This document shows, in pieces, positions 16,401 to 24,805 of a stretch of 64,000 nt of DNA. The DNA is from Psychrobacillus sp. FSL K6-4046 (lineage in GTDB: Bacteria > Bacillota > Bacilli > Bacillales_A > Planococcaceae). Position 1 is the stretch's first letter, and every line of letters starts with the position of its first letter. A program made the position numbers and the translations under genes. Below the pieces are notes generated by a model, which made no database searches, was not told the DNA's origin, and saw only the letters and a list, made by a program, of their open reading frames with translations. The stretch is taken from positions 2,101,312 through 2,165,311 of the forward strand of contig NZ_CP152020.1 in NCBI RefSeq assembly GCF_038624605.1, given 5' to 3'.

Positions 16401-17964
16401 TTGGTGGATTAGTTACTTGTGCAAATAACTGTTTAAAATAATTGAAAAGAGATTGCGGTCTATCGGATAGAACAGCTAACGGAGTATCGTTCCCCATTGA
16501 ACCAATAGGGTCTTTTCCTTCTATCGCAATTGGCAGAATGTATTTGTGTATATCCTCATACGTATAACCAAATGCCTTTTGACGGAACAATAGGTCCTCT
16601 ACATTTTCCTGTATATCTTCCTCAGCTATTACCTTGTATTGATGATCATTTAACCACTGCTGATATGGTTGTGCTCTTGCCATTTCAGATTTTATTTCCT
16701 CGTCTGAAATAATTCTTTGTTGCTCCAAATCAATTAACAGCATTCTTCCTGGGCTTAAACGTTCCTTATAAAGAATATTTTCTTCTTCAATATCAACTAC
16801 TCCAACCTCAGAAGAAAAAATAATATAGTCATCTTTTGTGACATAATAACGCGCCGGCCTTAAACCATTGCGGTCTAAAATAGCCCCAATTTGCTTTCCA
16901 TTCGTAAATGAAATAGCTGTTGGACCATCCCATGGCTCCATTAAAGAGCTGTGGTAAGCATAAAATGCTTTTTTCTCTTGTGAAATGTGAGGATTCTCTG
17001 TCCACGGCTCTGGGATAAGCATCATTGCCGTATGCGCCGGAGACCTGCCAGCTAAAACAAAAAATTCAAATGCATTGTCGAGCATAGATGAATCACTTCC
17101 ACTAGGGTCAATCACAGGAAGTAGTTTTTCTAAATCATCACCAAAGGCATCCGAAACGAATTGTTGCTCACGGGCCTTCATCCAGTTGACATTACCTCGT
17201 AGCGTATTTATTTCCCCGTTATGAACGATGTAGCGATTTGGATGAGCACGCTCCCAGCTTGGGAATGTGTTTGTGCTGTAACGAGAGTGTACTAAAGAAA
17301 ATGCCGAAGTGAACAGTTCATCTTGTAAATCTACATAAAACTCGTCTACTTCTTTAGGAGTTAACATTCCTTTAAAAACGATTGTCTGACTAGAAAGACT
17401 TGGACAGTAGAATTTTTTCGCTTCCTGCTGTGCCCAATGCTCTACTAGTTTTCTAATGACATACAGCTTGCGCTCGAACGCTAGCGAGTCTTGAAAGTCT
17501 TTAGCCTTGATGAATACTTGTCGCACTACAGGTGCAGTTTCACTAGCGGATTCACTTAACTTACTCTTATCAGTAGGAACTGTCCTCCAACCAATGAGCT
17601 CTTGACCTTCAGCAATAATCGTTTCATTTATTTTTAGTTCTATCGCCTGTCTTTCCTCATCATCCTGAGTAAAAAACAACATTCCTACTCCATATTGTCC
17701 TTTTTCTGGAAGGTCCCATTGGCTGCAAACAACCCGAAAAAAAACATCAGGTATTTGCACCATGAGCCCTGCTCCATCTCCAGTTTGGCCATCACTGCCT
17801 TTTCCTGCACGATGGTCTAACCGACATAACATTTCTAAGCCTTTTTTTACTATATCGTGTGTCGGTAAGCCTTTTATATTAGCATATAAACCTATCCCAC
17901 AGGCGTCATGCTCTAATTCAGGATTATACATGCCCTGCGCTCCAGGTAATTGGTGAAATGTCAT
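13435..17964 (-). CDS. gltA: Glutamate synthase (NADPH) large subunit
   Basis: 1509 aa. It converts glutamine and 2-oxoglutarate into two glutamates (Bacillus gltA; gltB in E. coli). A short propeptide precedes the N-terminal nucleophile Cys22 (EHDACGIG), expected to be exposed by autocleavage. The class II amidotransferase domain is followed by the central domain, the FMN-binding synthase domain (GEGGENPNRY, QGAKPGEGGQLPG), the 3Fe-4S motif CVMMRACHMDTCPVG, and the glycine-rich beta-helix (GGRAVILGDVGKNFGAGMSGG). ATG 17964 is set by GGAGG 7 nt upstream; the open frame extends 45 codons further without support. gltC is divergent. Confidence 0.96.
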   Translation of the reverse strand: MTFHQLPGAQGMYNPELEHDACGIGLYANIKGLPTHDIVKKGLEMLCRLDHRAGKGSDGQTGDGAGLMVQIPDVFFRVVCSQWDLPEKGQYGVGMLFFTQDDEERQAIELKINETIIAEGQELIGWRTVPTDKSKLSESASETAPVVRQVFIKAKDFQDSLAFERKLYVIRKLVEHWAQQEAKKFYCPSLSSQTIVFKGMLTPKEVDEFYVDLQDELFTSAFSLVHSRYSTNTFPSWERAHPNRYIVHNGEINTLRGNVNWMKAREQQFVSDAFGDDLEKLLPVIDPSGSDSSMLDNAFEFFVLAGRSPAHTAMMLIPEPWTENPHISQEKKAFYAYHSSLMEPWDGPTAISFTNGKQIGAILDRNGLRPARYYVTKDDYIIFSSEVGVVDIEEENILYKERLSPGRMLLIDLEQQRIISDEEIKSEMARAQPYQQWLNDHQYKVIAEEDIQENVEDLLFRQKAFGYTYEDIHKYILPIAIEGKDPIGSMGNDTPLAVLSDRPQSLFNYFKQLFAQVTNPPIDSIREHIVTSTMTLLGAEGDLLNPGELNARRIYLETPVLTNGQLQSIKDLKDESFRSGTIYINMFEDLEKDLERISKEADELIDKNVSLIILSDRSLNASQPTIPVLLAASNLHQHLLCTGNRTKVSIIVESGEAREVHQFAALIGYGVDAINPYLAYATIAEAIHDGHLESTYDAAVAKYSKGVAEGVVKVMSKMGISTVQSYRGAQIFEAIGIGHDVIENYFTGTISQLGGIGLETIREEAIRRHLLAVESTVDALDSGSDFQWRSTGEHHAFNPKTIHTLQWATRRGDYGLYRQYAEMANEERIGFLRNLLTFKKGSKKIPLDEVESVDSIVKRFKTGAMSFGSLSQEAHETLAIAMNRLGGKSNSGEGGENPNRYVLDTNGDNRRSSIKQIASGRFGVNSHYLVEADELQIKMAQGAKPGEGGQLPGNKVYPWVADVRGSTTGVGLISPPPHHDIYSIEDMAQLIHDLKNANRSARISVKLVAKSGVGTIAAGVAKGAADVIVVSGYDGGTGASPKTSIKHTGLPWELGLAEAHQTLMLNGLRNKVVLETDGKLMTGKDVVMAALLGAEEFGFATAPLIVLGCVMMRACHMDTCPVGIATQNPELRDKFSGSADYVVNFMKFVAEEVREYMALLGIRTVDELVGRTDLLEVSERAKAHWKAQQLDLSVLLYQVSGDRTCKQAQDHQLEKSFDIRELLPQVEKAIIHKTKVDLNYTIANTDRVVGTIIGSEISKKYGASGLPDDSITLRFKGAAGQSFGAYIPQGMTMFVNGDVNDYFGKGISGGKLVVTSPLSGTAEQNVIAGNVALYGATNGSVFINGRAGERFAVRNSGADVIVEGIGDHGCEYMTGGRAVILGDVGKNFGAGMSGGIAYVLVDDIEGFKFKCNMEMIGFEKLQSKEEIHSVRQLIMDHYYYTRSTKAMNILDKWEDTVHKFVKVVPNDYKKMLERIATFKNEGLTTDEAAMKAFLSTSTKKVEKKPTLLK

Positions 17965-18084
17965 GCAATCGACCTCCATTTTCCAAAAAAGTGTGTTAGG
18001 AACATTGTATGTTTTCAAAATAATATAAACAATATATAATTTGGATATAAACAATCTACTTTTGAGATAGGTTAGGAGAAAACT
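17965..18084. promoter_or_regulatory. Divergent gltA-gltC control region
   Basis: 120 nt of very AT-rich DNA between the divergent start codons, the place where GltC binds in B. subtilis to repress itself and activate gltAB. A TATAAT is visible at about 18034 for gltC. I could not assign the GltC boxes with confidence. Confidence 0.5.
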
Positions 18085-18987
18085 ATGGAAATCAGGCAAT
18101 TAAGATACTTTAAAGAAGTCGCAGAAAGAGAACATATTTCGGATGCAGCTATTCATTTACACGTAGCACAGTCTGCAGTTAGTAGACAAATCGCTAATCT
18201 AGAAAGTGAACTGGGTGTGGAATTATTCGAACGTATTGGGCGAAATGTAAAATTAACGCCAATAGGTAAGATTTTTTTAGAGCATTGCATGTCTGCCCTA
18301 CAAGCAATCGATTTTGCCAAAAAACAAATTGATGAGTATCTAGATCCAGAAAAAGGAACTATTAAAATCGGTTTCCCAACTAGTTTGGCTGGTCATTTAC
18401 TCCCCACAGTTATTTCTGCCTTTAAAAAGGAGCATCCTAACGTAGCATTCCAGTTGAGACAAGGTTCTTATAATCATTTAATCGAGGCAGTCAAAAAACG
18501 AGATATTAATATCGCTTTTTTAGGTCCACTTCCTCCAAAGGATAATACTATTAATACCACCATTTTGTTTTCGGAAAACTTTTCTGTACTAGTACCTACG
18601 AATCATCGCTTTGCAAAAAGAGAAAAGATCCCCTTAATTGATATGAGAGAAGAAGACTTTGTTTTATTTCCAAAAGGATATATATTGCATAAACTTGTTT
18701 ATGATGCTTGTCATTCCGTAGGGTTTACACCTAAAAGTTCATCTGTTGGAGAAGATATGGTTGCCATAAAAGGTCTAGTTGCTGCCGGTGTAGGAATCAC
18801 GATACTACCAGACAGTACTTTCTATGACTCTATCCCTAGATTTACAACTAAGGTTCCACTAATATCTCCACCACTCCAAAGGACAGTAGGTATGATTAGT
18901 CCAGTGACTAGGGATTTGTCACCATCAGAAAAGGTATTCCACGACTTTACCATACAGTTCTTCAAGCTATTGAACCAATATCAGTGA
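18085..18987 (+). CDS. gltC: LysR-type regulator GltC
   Basis: 300 aa. The N-terminal winged helix-turn-helix (about residues 1-60: HISDAAIHLHVAQSAVSRQI, LESELGVELFERIGRNVKLT) is followed by a linker helix and a periplasmic-binding-like effector domain (IKIGFPTSLAGHLLPTVISA onward). GltC activates gltAB according to the 2-oxoglutarate/glutamate balance. Identity is supported by sequence and by the conserved divergent position next to gltA. ATG follows AGGAG with 6-nt spacing. Confidence 0.92.
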   Translation: MEIRQLRYFKEVAEREHISDAAIHLHVAQSAVSRQIANLESELGVELFERIGRNVKLTPIGKIFLEHCMSALQAIDFAKKQIDEYLDPEKGTIKIGFPTSLAGHLLPTVISAFKKEHPNVAFQLRQGSYNHLIEAVKKRDINIAFLGPLPPKDNTINTTILFSENFSVLVPTNHRFAKREKIPLIDMREEDFVLFPKGYILHKLVYDACHSVGFTPKSSSVGEDMVAIKGLVAAGVGITILPDSTFYDSIPRFTTKVPLISPPLQRTVGMISPVTRDLSPSEKVFHDFTIQFFKLLNQYQ

Positions 18988-19063
18988 GACCATTTAATAG
19001 TTCCTTATTGCTATATTGTGGTAAAATAAATAGAAGAGAATGTAGAAATGTGAGGTAGGAAAT

Positions 19064-19630
19064 TTGAAAAAAAAGAATGGAAAAAACGAATTGCGAGAAT
19101 GGATCGGAGCAATTGGAATTGCTGTTTTGCTTGCCTTTGGGATACGCTTCTTTTTATTTATACCTATAGAAGTGGAAGGTGCTTCTATGCTTCCTACCTT
19201 TGAAAATGGAGATAAGGTTATGGTCAATAAAATCGGCCCTAAATTTAATGACTATGAGCGATTTGATGTTATTGTTTTTAAGGTTAATAAGGACACTAAT
19301 TACATCAAGCGAGTTATAGGTTTACCTGGCGACCATATTACCTATAAAGATGATGAGCTTTTAATAAATGGAAAAAAATACGATGAGCCTTATTTAGATG
19401 AATTGAAAAAAGAATTAATTGATCATGGCACGCTAACCCAGGACTTTACCCTTGAAGACTACTTGGGTGAAGTAGTAGTACCAGAGGGTTCGTTATTTGT
19501 ACTTGGAGACAATAGGCGCTTTAGTAATGACAGCCGAGAGCCTAGTGTTGGGTTCATATCTATGGATATAGTACTAGGTACCGTGAACATGACGTATTAT
19601 CCTTTAAATAACTTCGGTTTTATTAAGTAG
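19064..19630 (+). CDS. Type I signal peptidase
   Basis: 188 aa, Gram-positive Sip type with one N-terminal membrane anchor (about residues 15-35) and an extracytoplasmic catalytic domain. Box B contains nucleophile Ser41 in GASMLPTFENGD. Box D contains the general base Lys82 in YIKRVIGLPGD. Box E is VLGDNRRFSNDSRE. It cleaves signal peptides of secreted proteins such as the one at 801-1454. The TTG start at 19064 follows GAGGTAGGA. Single gene, with a terminator about 180 nt downstream. Confidence 0.93.
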   Translation: MKKKNGKNELREWIGAIGIAVLLAFGIRFFLFIPIEVEGASMLPTFENGDKVMVNKIGPKFNDYERFDVIVFKVNKDTNYIKRVIGLPGDHITYKDDELLINGKKYDEPYLDELKKELIDHGTLTQDFTLEDYLGEVVVPEGSLFVLGDNRRFSNDSREPSVGFISMDIVLGTVNMTYYPLNNFGFIK

Positions 19631-19812
19631 TATAGGCGGCGTGAGAATAAACTAGTAGTTCATTTATTTTTAATTTTGTTAGCATAGGGCTAGTTCCCTT
19701 ATAGACACTTTTTAAGATTCTATTTTAGTGAATTTTGATCTAGGCAGCTAGTTGGATTAAGACATTTTATTTCCTATTAAATATAGTTGGAAATAATCAC
19801 TCCCGAAAATGA

Positions 19813-19852
19813 AAAGCCCTGAAATTTTACTGTTGTAAAATTTCAGGGCTTT
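19813..19852. terminator. Bidirectional terminator, recurrent GCCCTGAAATTTTAC hairpin
   Basis: 18-bp perfect stem (AAAGCCCTGAAATTTTAC and its complement) with a TGTT loop and flanking A/T runs. It separates signal peptidase I from the convergent permease gene. Close relatives of this exact stem occur at 35228-35274 and 63132-63171. Confidence 0.88.
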
Positions 19853-20003
19853 ATTTTTGTCTGATGTTTAAGATAAAACTTTGCAAATAGTATTTAGTAA
19901 TTATATAACCTTAAAGCTTATTACTCATGGGGTACATGCTAAATTATATTAGAATCGAGCCTAAACTATTGTTGAATAATATCATTATTATTTCACTATC
20001 ATT

Positions 20004-20042
20004 TACAAGTATTACAAGTGCCAGGCACCTGTAATACTTGTA
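20004..20042. repeat. GGTGCC palindrome, second copy
   Basis: 19-bp arms (20004-20022 and 20024-20042) with one mismatch around a single A; the core is AAGTGCC-A-GGCACCT. It shares the core with the palindrome at 8536-8570 while the outer arms differ, as expected for a dispersed element with independently evolving flanks. Confidence 0.75.
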
Positions 20043-20084
20043 ATATAAAGGTTTTTGTGAATGGGGGAGTACTCTTTTACTCTA

Positions 20085-21461
20085 TTAACCTACTATTGAA
20101 TTTGCAATAATTAGCATAATCAAAGAAGTTCCCCACGCTATAGTTGTTGGTACAGACCAAACTAAAATTTGTTCTTTTAGTTTGGTTATACCTAACATAC
20201 GATTAACAACCCAGAATAAAGAATCGTTGAAATATGAAAACAACATCGCTCCTAGTGCTGCAGCTTGAGCCGCCAAAACTAAGTTAACGTCAAGATTAGC
20301 TAGGATCGGAGCAGAAATAGAAGCGGCTGTTATCATTGCAACGGTCCCGCTTCCTTGTATTAATCGTACAATAGAAGCGATAAAGAATGGCACAAGTATT
20401 GCAGGCAATGGTAAACCAGCTATGATTTCAGCTAAATAATCTCCAGTACCACTGTCACGCAACACTGTACCTAGAGCGCCCCCAGCACCTGTAACTAGCA
20501 GGATAATACCAGCAGTTGTCATACCCTCTTCCATTCTTTCTAACGCTTCGTCTTTTTTCATCTGATTAGCTAACCCATAAATCGCTACAACTAATCCAAG
20601 GGCTAATGCGATAATCGGTTGTCCAAGGAACAACACATATTCCCAAACCCCTCCTGTTATTTCTAAAGCGGTTAGCGTAGTATTCAAGAATATTAATATG
20701 ATTGGCAATAATATTGGTAAAAATGAAATAAAGAAAGATGGTAGTTCTTTTTCTCGGTCAGCAGAAGCAGCTAAAAAATCTTTATACACCATCTCGGAAG
20801 AATCCTTACGCACAAATCCTTCTCCATCTTCTTCTGGAACTTGGTAGATTCTTTTACCAACCCATTTTGCATAAAAAACACCTATTATAATAATTGGAAT
20901 TGCAAATATTAATCCCCAAAGGATCATTTCCCCTATATCTACTCCAAAAATACCTGCTACTCCTAATGGACCTGGTGTCGGTGGAACTGCATGGTGAGTT
21001 GCAGCTAAACCAATCGCTAAAGCAACACCCAGTGTCACTACGGATTTACCAGTTTTACGTGATAATGACTTTACTAAAGGATTTAAAATGACAAATGCCG
21101 AATCAACGAAAATTGGAATTGATACAAAATAACCAGCAATCGCCATTGCCCATTCTTCCTTCTTCTTTCCAACTACTCTAATTAACGTATAAGCAAGCTT
21201 TTCAGCTGCTCCAGTTACTTCTAAAATTCTACCCATCATAACCCCTAGCCCTACTACAATCCCTATAGAAGCTAGTGTGTTACCAAAACCACTTGTAATA
21301 GAGTTAACTACTTTTAATGGCTCCATCCCGCCGATAAGTCCTGTAATAGAAGCAGCAATAAGTAAAGCTAAAAAAGCATGAATCTTTGTTTTTAACACAA
21401 GTAAAATTAAAACAGTAACACCGATAACTAACCCCAATAACATTTGCATTTCTAAAACCAT
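20085..21461 (-). CDS. GntP-family sugar-acid:proton symporter
   Basis: 458 aa, about 12 hydrophobic segments, gluconate permease family (motifs LGVALAIGLAATHHAVPPTPGP, GSGTVAMITAASISAP, FSYFNDSLFWVVNRM). ATG 21461 is chosen because AAAGGGG lies 8 nt upstream. It is the last gene of an operon with a DUF1537 kinase and a PdxA-like dehydrogenase, so its substrate is probably a four-carbon sugar acid (D-threonate, D-erythronate or a relative) rather than gluconate. The exact substrate is inference. Confidence 0.9.
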   Translation of the reverse strand: MVLEMQMLLGLVIGVTVLILLVLKTKIHAFLALLIAASITGLIGGMEPLKVVNSITSGFGNTLASIGIVVGLGVMMGRILEVTGAAEKLAYTLIRVVGKKKEEWAMAIAGYFVSIPIFVDSAFVILNPLVKSLSRKTGKSVVTLGVALAIGLAATHHAVPPTPGPLGVAGIFGVDIGEMILWGLIFAIPIIIIGVFYAKWVGKRIYQVPEEDGEGFVRKDSSEMVYKDFLAASADREKELPSFFISFLPILLPIILIFLNTTLTALEITGGVWEYVLFLGQPIIALALGLVVAIYGLANQMKKDEALERMEEGMTTAGIILLVTGAGGALGTVLRDSGTGDYLAEIIAGLPLPAILVPFFIASIVRLIQGSGTVAMITAASISAPILANLDVNLVLAAQAAALGAMLFSYFNDSLFWVVNRMLGITKLKEQILVWSVPTTIAWGTSLIMLIIANSIVG

Positions 21462-21530
21462 CTCTGAAACCCCTTTCAATTATGTATAATTAAATAGAAA
21501 AGGGGTTTCCCCCTTTCCTTTCTACAAAAT

Positions 21531-22541
21531 CTACAAAGACTCGCGTGTAAACTTAGGCGCATACTCGGCAGCTAGCTTGATGCATTCGTACATACTTACC
21601 TCAGATGCGATGTTATTCCAAGCTATATCAAAAGCTGTGCCATGATCTACGGAAGTACGTAAAAATGGAAGCCCATTCGTAATGGAAATAGTACGATGAA
21701 AATCAGTCATCTTAGCTGCAATATGACCTTGATCGTGGTACAAAGAAAGAACTGCATCATATTTACCATTAAGTGCTTGGAAGAATACGGAGTCAGCTGG
21801 CACTGGGCCATACGCATCGATTCCATCTGCTTTAGCAAGCTCAACACCTGGTTTAATCTCATTCACTTCCTCCATCCCGAACAAGCCTCCCTCGCCTGCA
21901 TGAGGATTTAGCCCTGCAACAGCTAACTTACGACTCTCGACACCTAAACGCTTCAAAGCTTGGTCACATCTATTTAAATAATCTCGAACACGCTCTTTAG
22001 TCATCTGTTTAATAGCATCTGCAACAGACAAGTGACGAGTCAAGAAGAAAATACGCATCCCATTGACTTGGAACATAGTTAAAGGATCTGGAGCACCACC
22101 AAGATCTTCAAGCATTTCCGTGTGTCCAATGTAAGGAACATTTGCAGCTTTTAATGATTCCTTGTTAATTGGAGTGGTTGCCAGTGCCTTTACTTCTCCA
22201 GTCATTGCTAGCTCCACTGACTTTTTAATGAATTCAAATGCTGCTTGACCATTTTGAGCAGAAACTTCACCCGGTTTAAATTGCTCTATATTAATATTAT
22301 TCAAATCTATGATATCTATTACTCCATACTCATAAGAACCGTCCGTTGGAGTAGTAACTATATTAATCTCTAAATCTACACCTGTTACTTCGATCGCTTT
22401 GCGAATAATTTTAGCGTCCCCTATCACAAGTGGTTTACACATAGAGTAAATTTCTTCTTTAGCTAGTGACTTAACTGTAATTTCTGGGCCGATTCCCGCT
22501 GCATCACCCATTGGTATCGCAATAATTTCTCTTGTTGTCAT
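21531..22541 (-). CDS. pdxA2: PdxA2-type 4-phosphoerythronate/threonate dehydrogenase
   Basis: 336 aa, PdxA superfamily. Metal-site histidines are seen in YIGHTEML and [11 protein letters not shown], with substrate-loop sequences GDAAGIGPE near the N-terminus and [12 protein letters not shown] in the middle. In characterised systems PdxA2 oxidises 4-phospho-D-threonate or -erythronate and the product decarboxylates to dihydroxyacetone phosphate. Coupling to a DUF1537 kinase (4-nt ATGA overlap) argues for this catabolic role instead of vitamin B6 synthesis. Confidence 0.9.
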   Translation of the reverse strand: MTTREIIAIPMGDAAGIGPEITVKSLAKEEIYSMCKPLVIGDAKIIRKAIEVTGVDLEINIVTTPTDGSYEYGVIDIIDLNNINIEQFKPGEVSAQNGQAAFEFIKKSVELAMTGEVKALATTPINKESLKAANVPYIGHTEMLEDLGGAPDPLTMFQVNGMRIFFLTRHLSVADAIKQMTKERVRDYLNRCDQALKRLGVESRKLAVAGLNPHAGEGGLFGMEEVNEIKPGVELAKADGIDAYGPVPADSVFFQALNGKYDAVLSLYHDQGHIAAKMTDFHRTISITNGLPFLRTSVDHGTAFDIAWNNIASEVSMYECIKLAAEYAPKFTRESL

Positions 22542-23845
22542 ACTAGAACACTTCCTTCTTCTTTTTTATTCGTTAAAAATCTTACGCATTTATAAATTGA
22601 ATATTTGTCTCCTACCATTCCACCTTTAGTAATGACAGGTATCCCATCAAAGGTTCCACCTATAAAATGACCATAAGCAGCTAAAGGAATAACTTCATCC
22701 TGTAAGCCTATTGCAGTTGCATTACTTACCGCACAAATGGCCGCAGTTACATCCCCTCCACTTGAAAAAGTACCGTCTATTTGGTGATTTGTCTGCTGAA
22801 CCACATTGTTTGTCACTCTAGCCAGTCCCTCTGTTAAACGCTTTGCCAGTTTTTCTTCAGTAACCCCTTCTTTTAAAGCAATTTCTGAAAGGTTGAGCTT
22901 TTCGGTTCCAGGCGTGTAAGTAGTAATTATCAATACTTCTTGATCTTCTAATTTAGACAAAGCTTCTTCAGTAGCTCGAGCAATTTCTTCCTCCCAGGAA
23001 TTCGTCATCGATGCTAAAGCACTCGCATGCACATATACAGGTTCCGCATTCTTTTTATCTATCAGATAATTTAGCTGTCTCCCAGTTAAGGGTGTAATAC
23101 TGCCAACAGTCACGATAAATTTATTTGTTTGAACATGTTGATGGGCTTTCATTCTCCCGTAAGAGGCAGAAAGTGGACCTGGATCAACAGGGATAAAATG
23201 TATCCCATCTATGGAAGCCATCGCCTCTGCAATGTTATCTATTTCTTCATTTGTCACTGCATCCACCACTATAATCCGATTCATCGCTTCAATTTGTTTA
23301 ACGATCTGTAATTGAATGGACTCTTTACCTTTTAAAACTGTACCGAGCCCTACATGTGAAACTTTTAACTTACTTTGATTTTCCATTATAGTTGGAACAT
23401 GTGAGATACTAATTGGATTCATAGGGTCTTTAGCGACATCTGTTGCCTCCACTGGCACCCCATCCACTAAAAGATAACCACCAGACACTACCCTTCCGGA
23501 ATCTGGATAAGAAGCTACTACAATGGCTATAGAGTTACCGCCAATGGCATTTAACAGTGCATCTGTCTCTACTCCCAAGTTACCCCTAACCGTACTATCA
23601 ATTCGTTTGCCAATAACGCTTGCTCCCCAATTGGTCAGCTGTTCATATGCTTTCAGAACTCGCTCTTCCGCATTAGACGGAGAACAGTACCTGCTATCTG
23701 TATCTATACTTATAGAAGTAAAATCACTATTTTTAGGCACTTCTCCTCCGAAAACGACTGTAGCACTCATAAATCCGTTTTTAGCTAACCGGACTCCAGT
23801 GGCATTTGCTCCTGTTAAATCATCTGCAATGATACCTATTTTCAC
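22538..23845 (-). CDS. Four-carbon acid sugar kinase (DUF1537 family)
   Basis: 435 aa, DUF1537/DtnK-OtnK-DenK family, which phosphorylates four-carbon sugar acids at O4 using ATP. The N-terminal substrate domain starts with [15 protein letters not shown]; the C-terminal nucleotide-binding domain has [13 protein letters not shown] and [18 protein letters not shown]. The GTG start overlaps the regulator's stop (GTGA) and its own stop overlaps pdxA2 (ATGA), so the three are tightly coupled. D-threonate or D-erythronate is the likely substrate; the subfamily cannot be settled by eye. Confidence 0.9.
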   Translation of the reverse strand: MKIGIIADDLTGANATGVRLAKNGFMSATVVFGGEVPKNSDFTSISIDTDSRYCSPSNAEERVLKAYEQLTNWGASVIGKRIDSTVRGNLGVETDALLNAIGGNSIAIVVASYPDSGRVVSGGYLLVDGVPVEATDVAKDPMNPISISHVPTIMENQSKLKVSHVGLGTVLKGKESIQLQIVKQIEAMNRIIVVDAVTNEEIDNIAEAMASIDGIHFIPVDPGPLSASYGRMKAHQHVQTNKFIVTVGSITPLTGRQLNYLIDKKNAEPVYVHASALASMTNSWEEEIARATEEALSKLEDQEVLIITTYTPGTEKLNLSEIALKEGVTEEKLAKRLTEGLARVTNNVVQQTNHQIDGTFSSGGDVTAAICAVSNATAIGLQDEVIPLAAYGHFIGGTFDGIPVITKGGMVGDKYSIYKCVRFLTNKKEEGSVLV

Positions 23846-24606
23846 TTTGTCACTCCCTTTATAAAAGAAGATTTTTCCTTATAGATATCTTCTACTTCTT
23901 TGGAAATAGTGCTATCTGTTATGATGCCGGTAACCGAGTCCACATCCGCTATTTTAGCAAATGCTTTTTTCCCAAATTTCTGTGCATCTACAGTTAGATA
24001 GACAGCCTCACTGACGTTTATCATTTCTTTTTTAATAGATGCTTTCTCAAATGTCGCAGATGTAATACCGAGATTGGAATGCACAGCATGTGCACCTAGG
24101 AACAGTATGTCAACGTGAATGTTTTTAAGCATTTGTTCTGCAAATGACCCTAATATTGCCCCAACCCCATTCTGTACCTTACCACCCAGTAAAATTACTT
24201 CTAATTTCGAGTCGGTTAATTCTGCTGCAATTTTAATATCATTTGTTACTACTGTTATATTTGAACGGGATTTTAATAATCTGGCAATCTCTAATGTCGT
24301 AGTACCAGAATCCAATAGAATTCTCATACCATCCTTTACTAAGCCTACTGCTATTTGTGCGATTTCCTTCTTCTGTAGATGAGCTTCTGAGAGCTTTTGT
24401 TCATAGGATTGCTCTCCAATGATCGCTTGTGGTAGTGCCGCCCCTCCGTGAGTTCTAATTAATTTCTTTTGCTTTTCTAGTTCATCTAAATCTCTTCTAA
24501 TAGTCATTGCAGAAACCTCTAAAAGGTCTACAAGCTCTAATATTTCAACCTTCCCCTTTATAGAAAGCTCATCAATTATTTTCTTTTTTCTGTTAATTGG
24601 AAGCAT
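23842..24606 (-). CDS. DeoR-family transcriptional regulator of the sugar-acid operon
   Basis: 254 aa. The N-terminal DeoR helix-turn-helix (EILELVDLLEVSAMTIRRDL, then RTHGGA) is followed by a sugar-phosphate-sensing domain with LLDSGTTTLEIA and VVTNDIKIA. It is the first gene of the operon it presumably represses. ATG follows GAGGAG. A 33-bp near-palindrome overlapping its promoter (24634-24666) is the likely operator. Induction by a phosphorylated sugar acid would fit the family. Confidence 0.9.
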   Translation of the reverse strand: MLPINRKKKIIDELSIKGKVEILELVDLLEVSAMTIRRDLDELEKQKKLIRTHGGAALPQAIIGEQSYEQKLSEAHLQKKEIAQIAVGLVKDGMRILLDSGTTTLEIARLLKSRSNITVVTNDIKIAAELTDSKLEVILLGGKVQNGVGAILGSFAEQMLKNIHVDILFLGAHAVHSNLGITSATFEKASIKKEMINVSEAVYLTVDAQKFGKKAFAKIADVDSVTGIITDSTISKEVEDIYKEKSSFIKGVTK

Positions 24607-24633
24607 AATTCAATCTCCTCAACACAACTTTAT

Positions 24634-24666
24634 GTTAACTATGAACATATTATGTTCTAAGTTAAC
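24634..24666. promoter_or_regulatory. Putative DeoR-type operator palindrome
   Basis: 33-bp near-palindrome centred at 24650, with ends GTTAAC (24634-24639 and 24661-24666) and inner ATGAACATA / TATGTTCTA. 14 of 16 positions per arm match. It covers the -10 box and most of the spacer of the operon promoter, the geometry expected for repression. Confidence 0.7.
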
Positions 24667-24677
24667 AAAATTGTCAA
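24649..24677 (-). promoter_or_regulatory. Promoter of the sugar-acid operon
   Basis: On the minus strand a consensus -35 TTGACA (24677-24672), a 17-bp spacer and a -10 CATAAT (24654-24649). Transcription would start near 24642, about 36 nt before the regulator's ATG. Confidence 0.75.
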
Positions 24678-24805
24678 CAAAATGTGTTTATAATTAACAA
24701 TAACCTACAAATGTTACATTGTTTTGAATTATCAAAAATATATTAGGGGTTTATTGCTGTAGTGTGTTAAAATATACGAATAATTAAAATTAGGAGGGTC
24801 ATCTA

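Larger units (their letters stand above)
19631..20084. other. 454-nt intergenic region
   Basis: No coding sequence is seen. It holds the strong bidirectional hairpin at 19813-19852 and the GGTGCC palindrome at 20004-20042; the rest is AT-rich and featureless. Confidence 0.6.

Noticed and set aside
17965-18099. 45-codon extension of gltA
   Set aside because: It overlaps the gltC start and the divergent promoter; GGAGG before ATG 17964 and the position of the propeptide Cys fix the start.
24667-24805. T-box or leader peptide upstream of ilvA
   Set aside because: No T-box sequence (TGGNACCGCG-like) or terminator/antiterminator pair is visible in the short leader.
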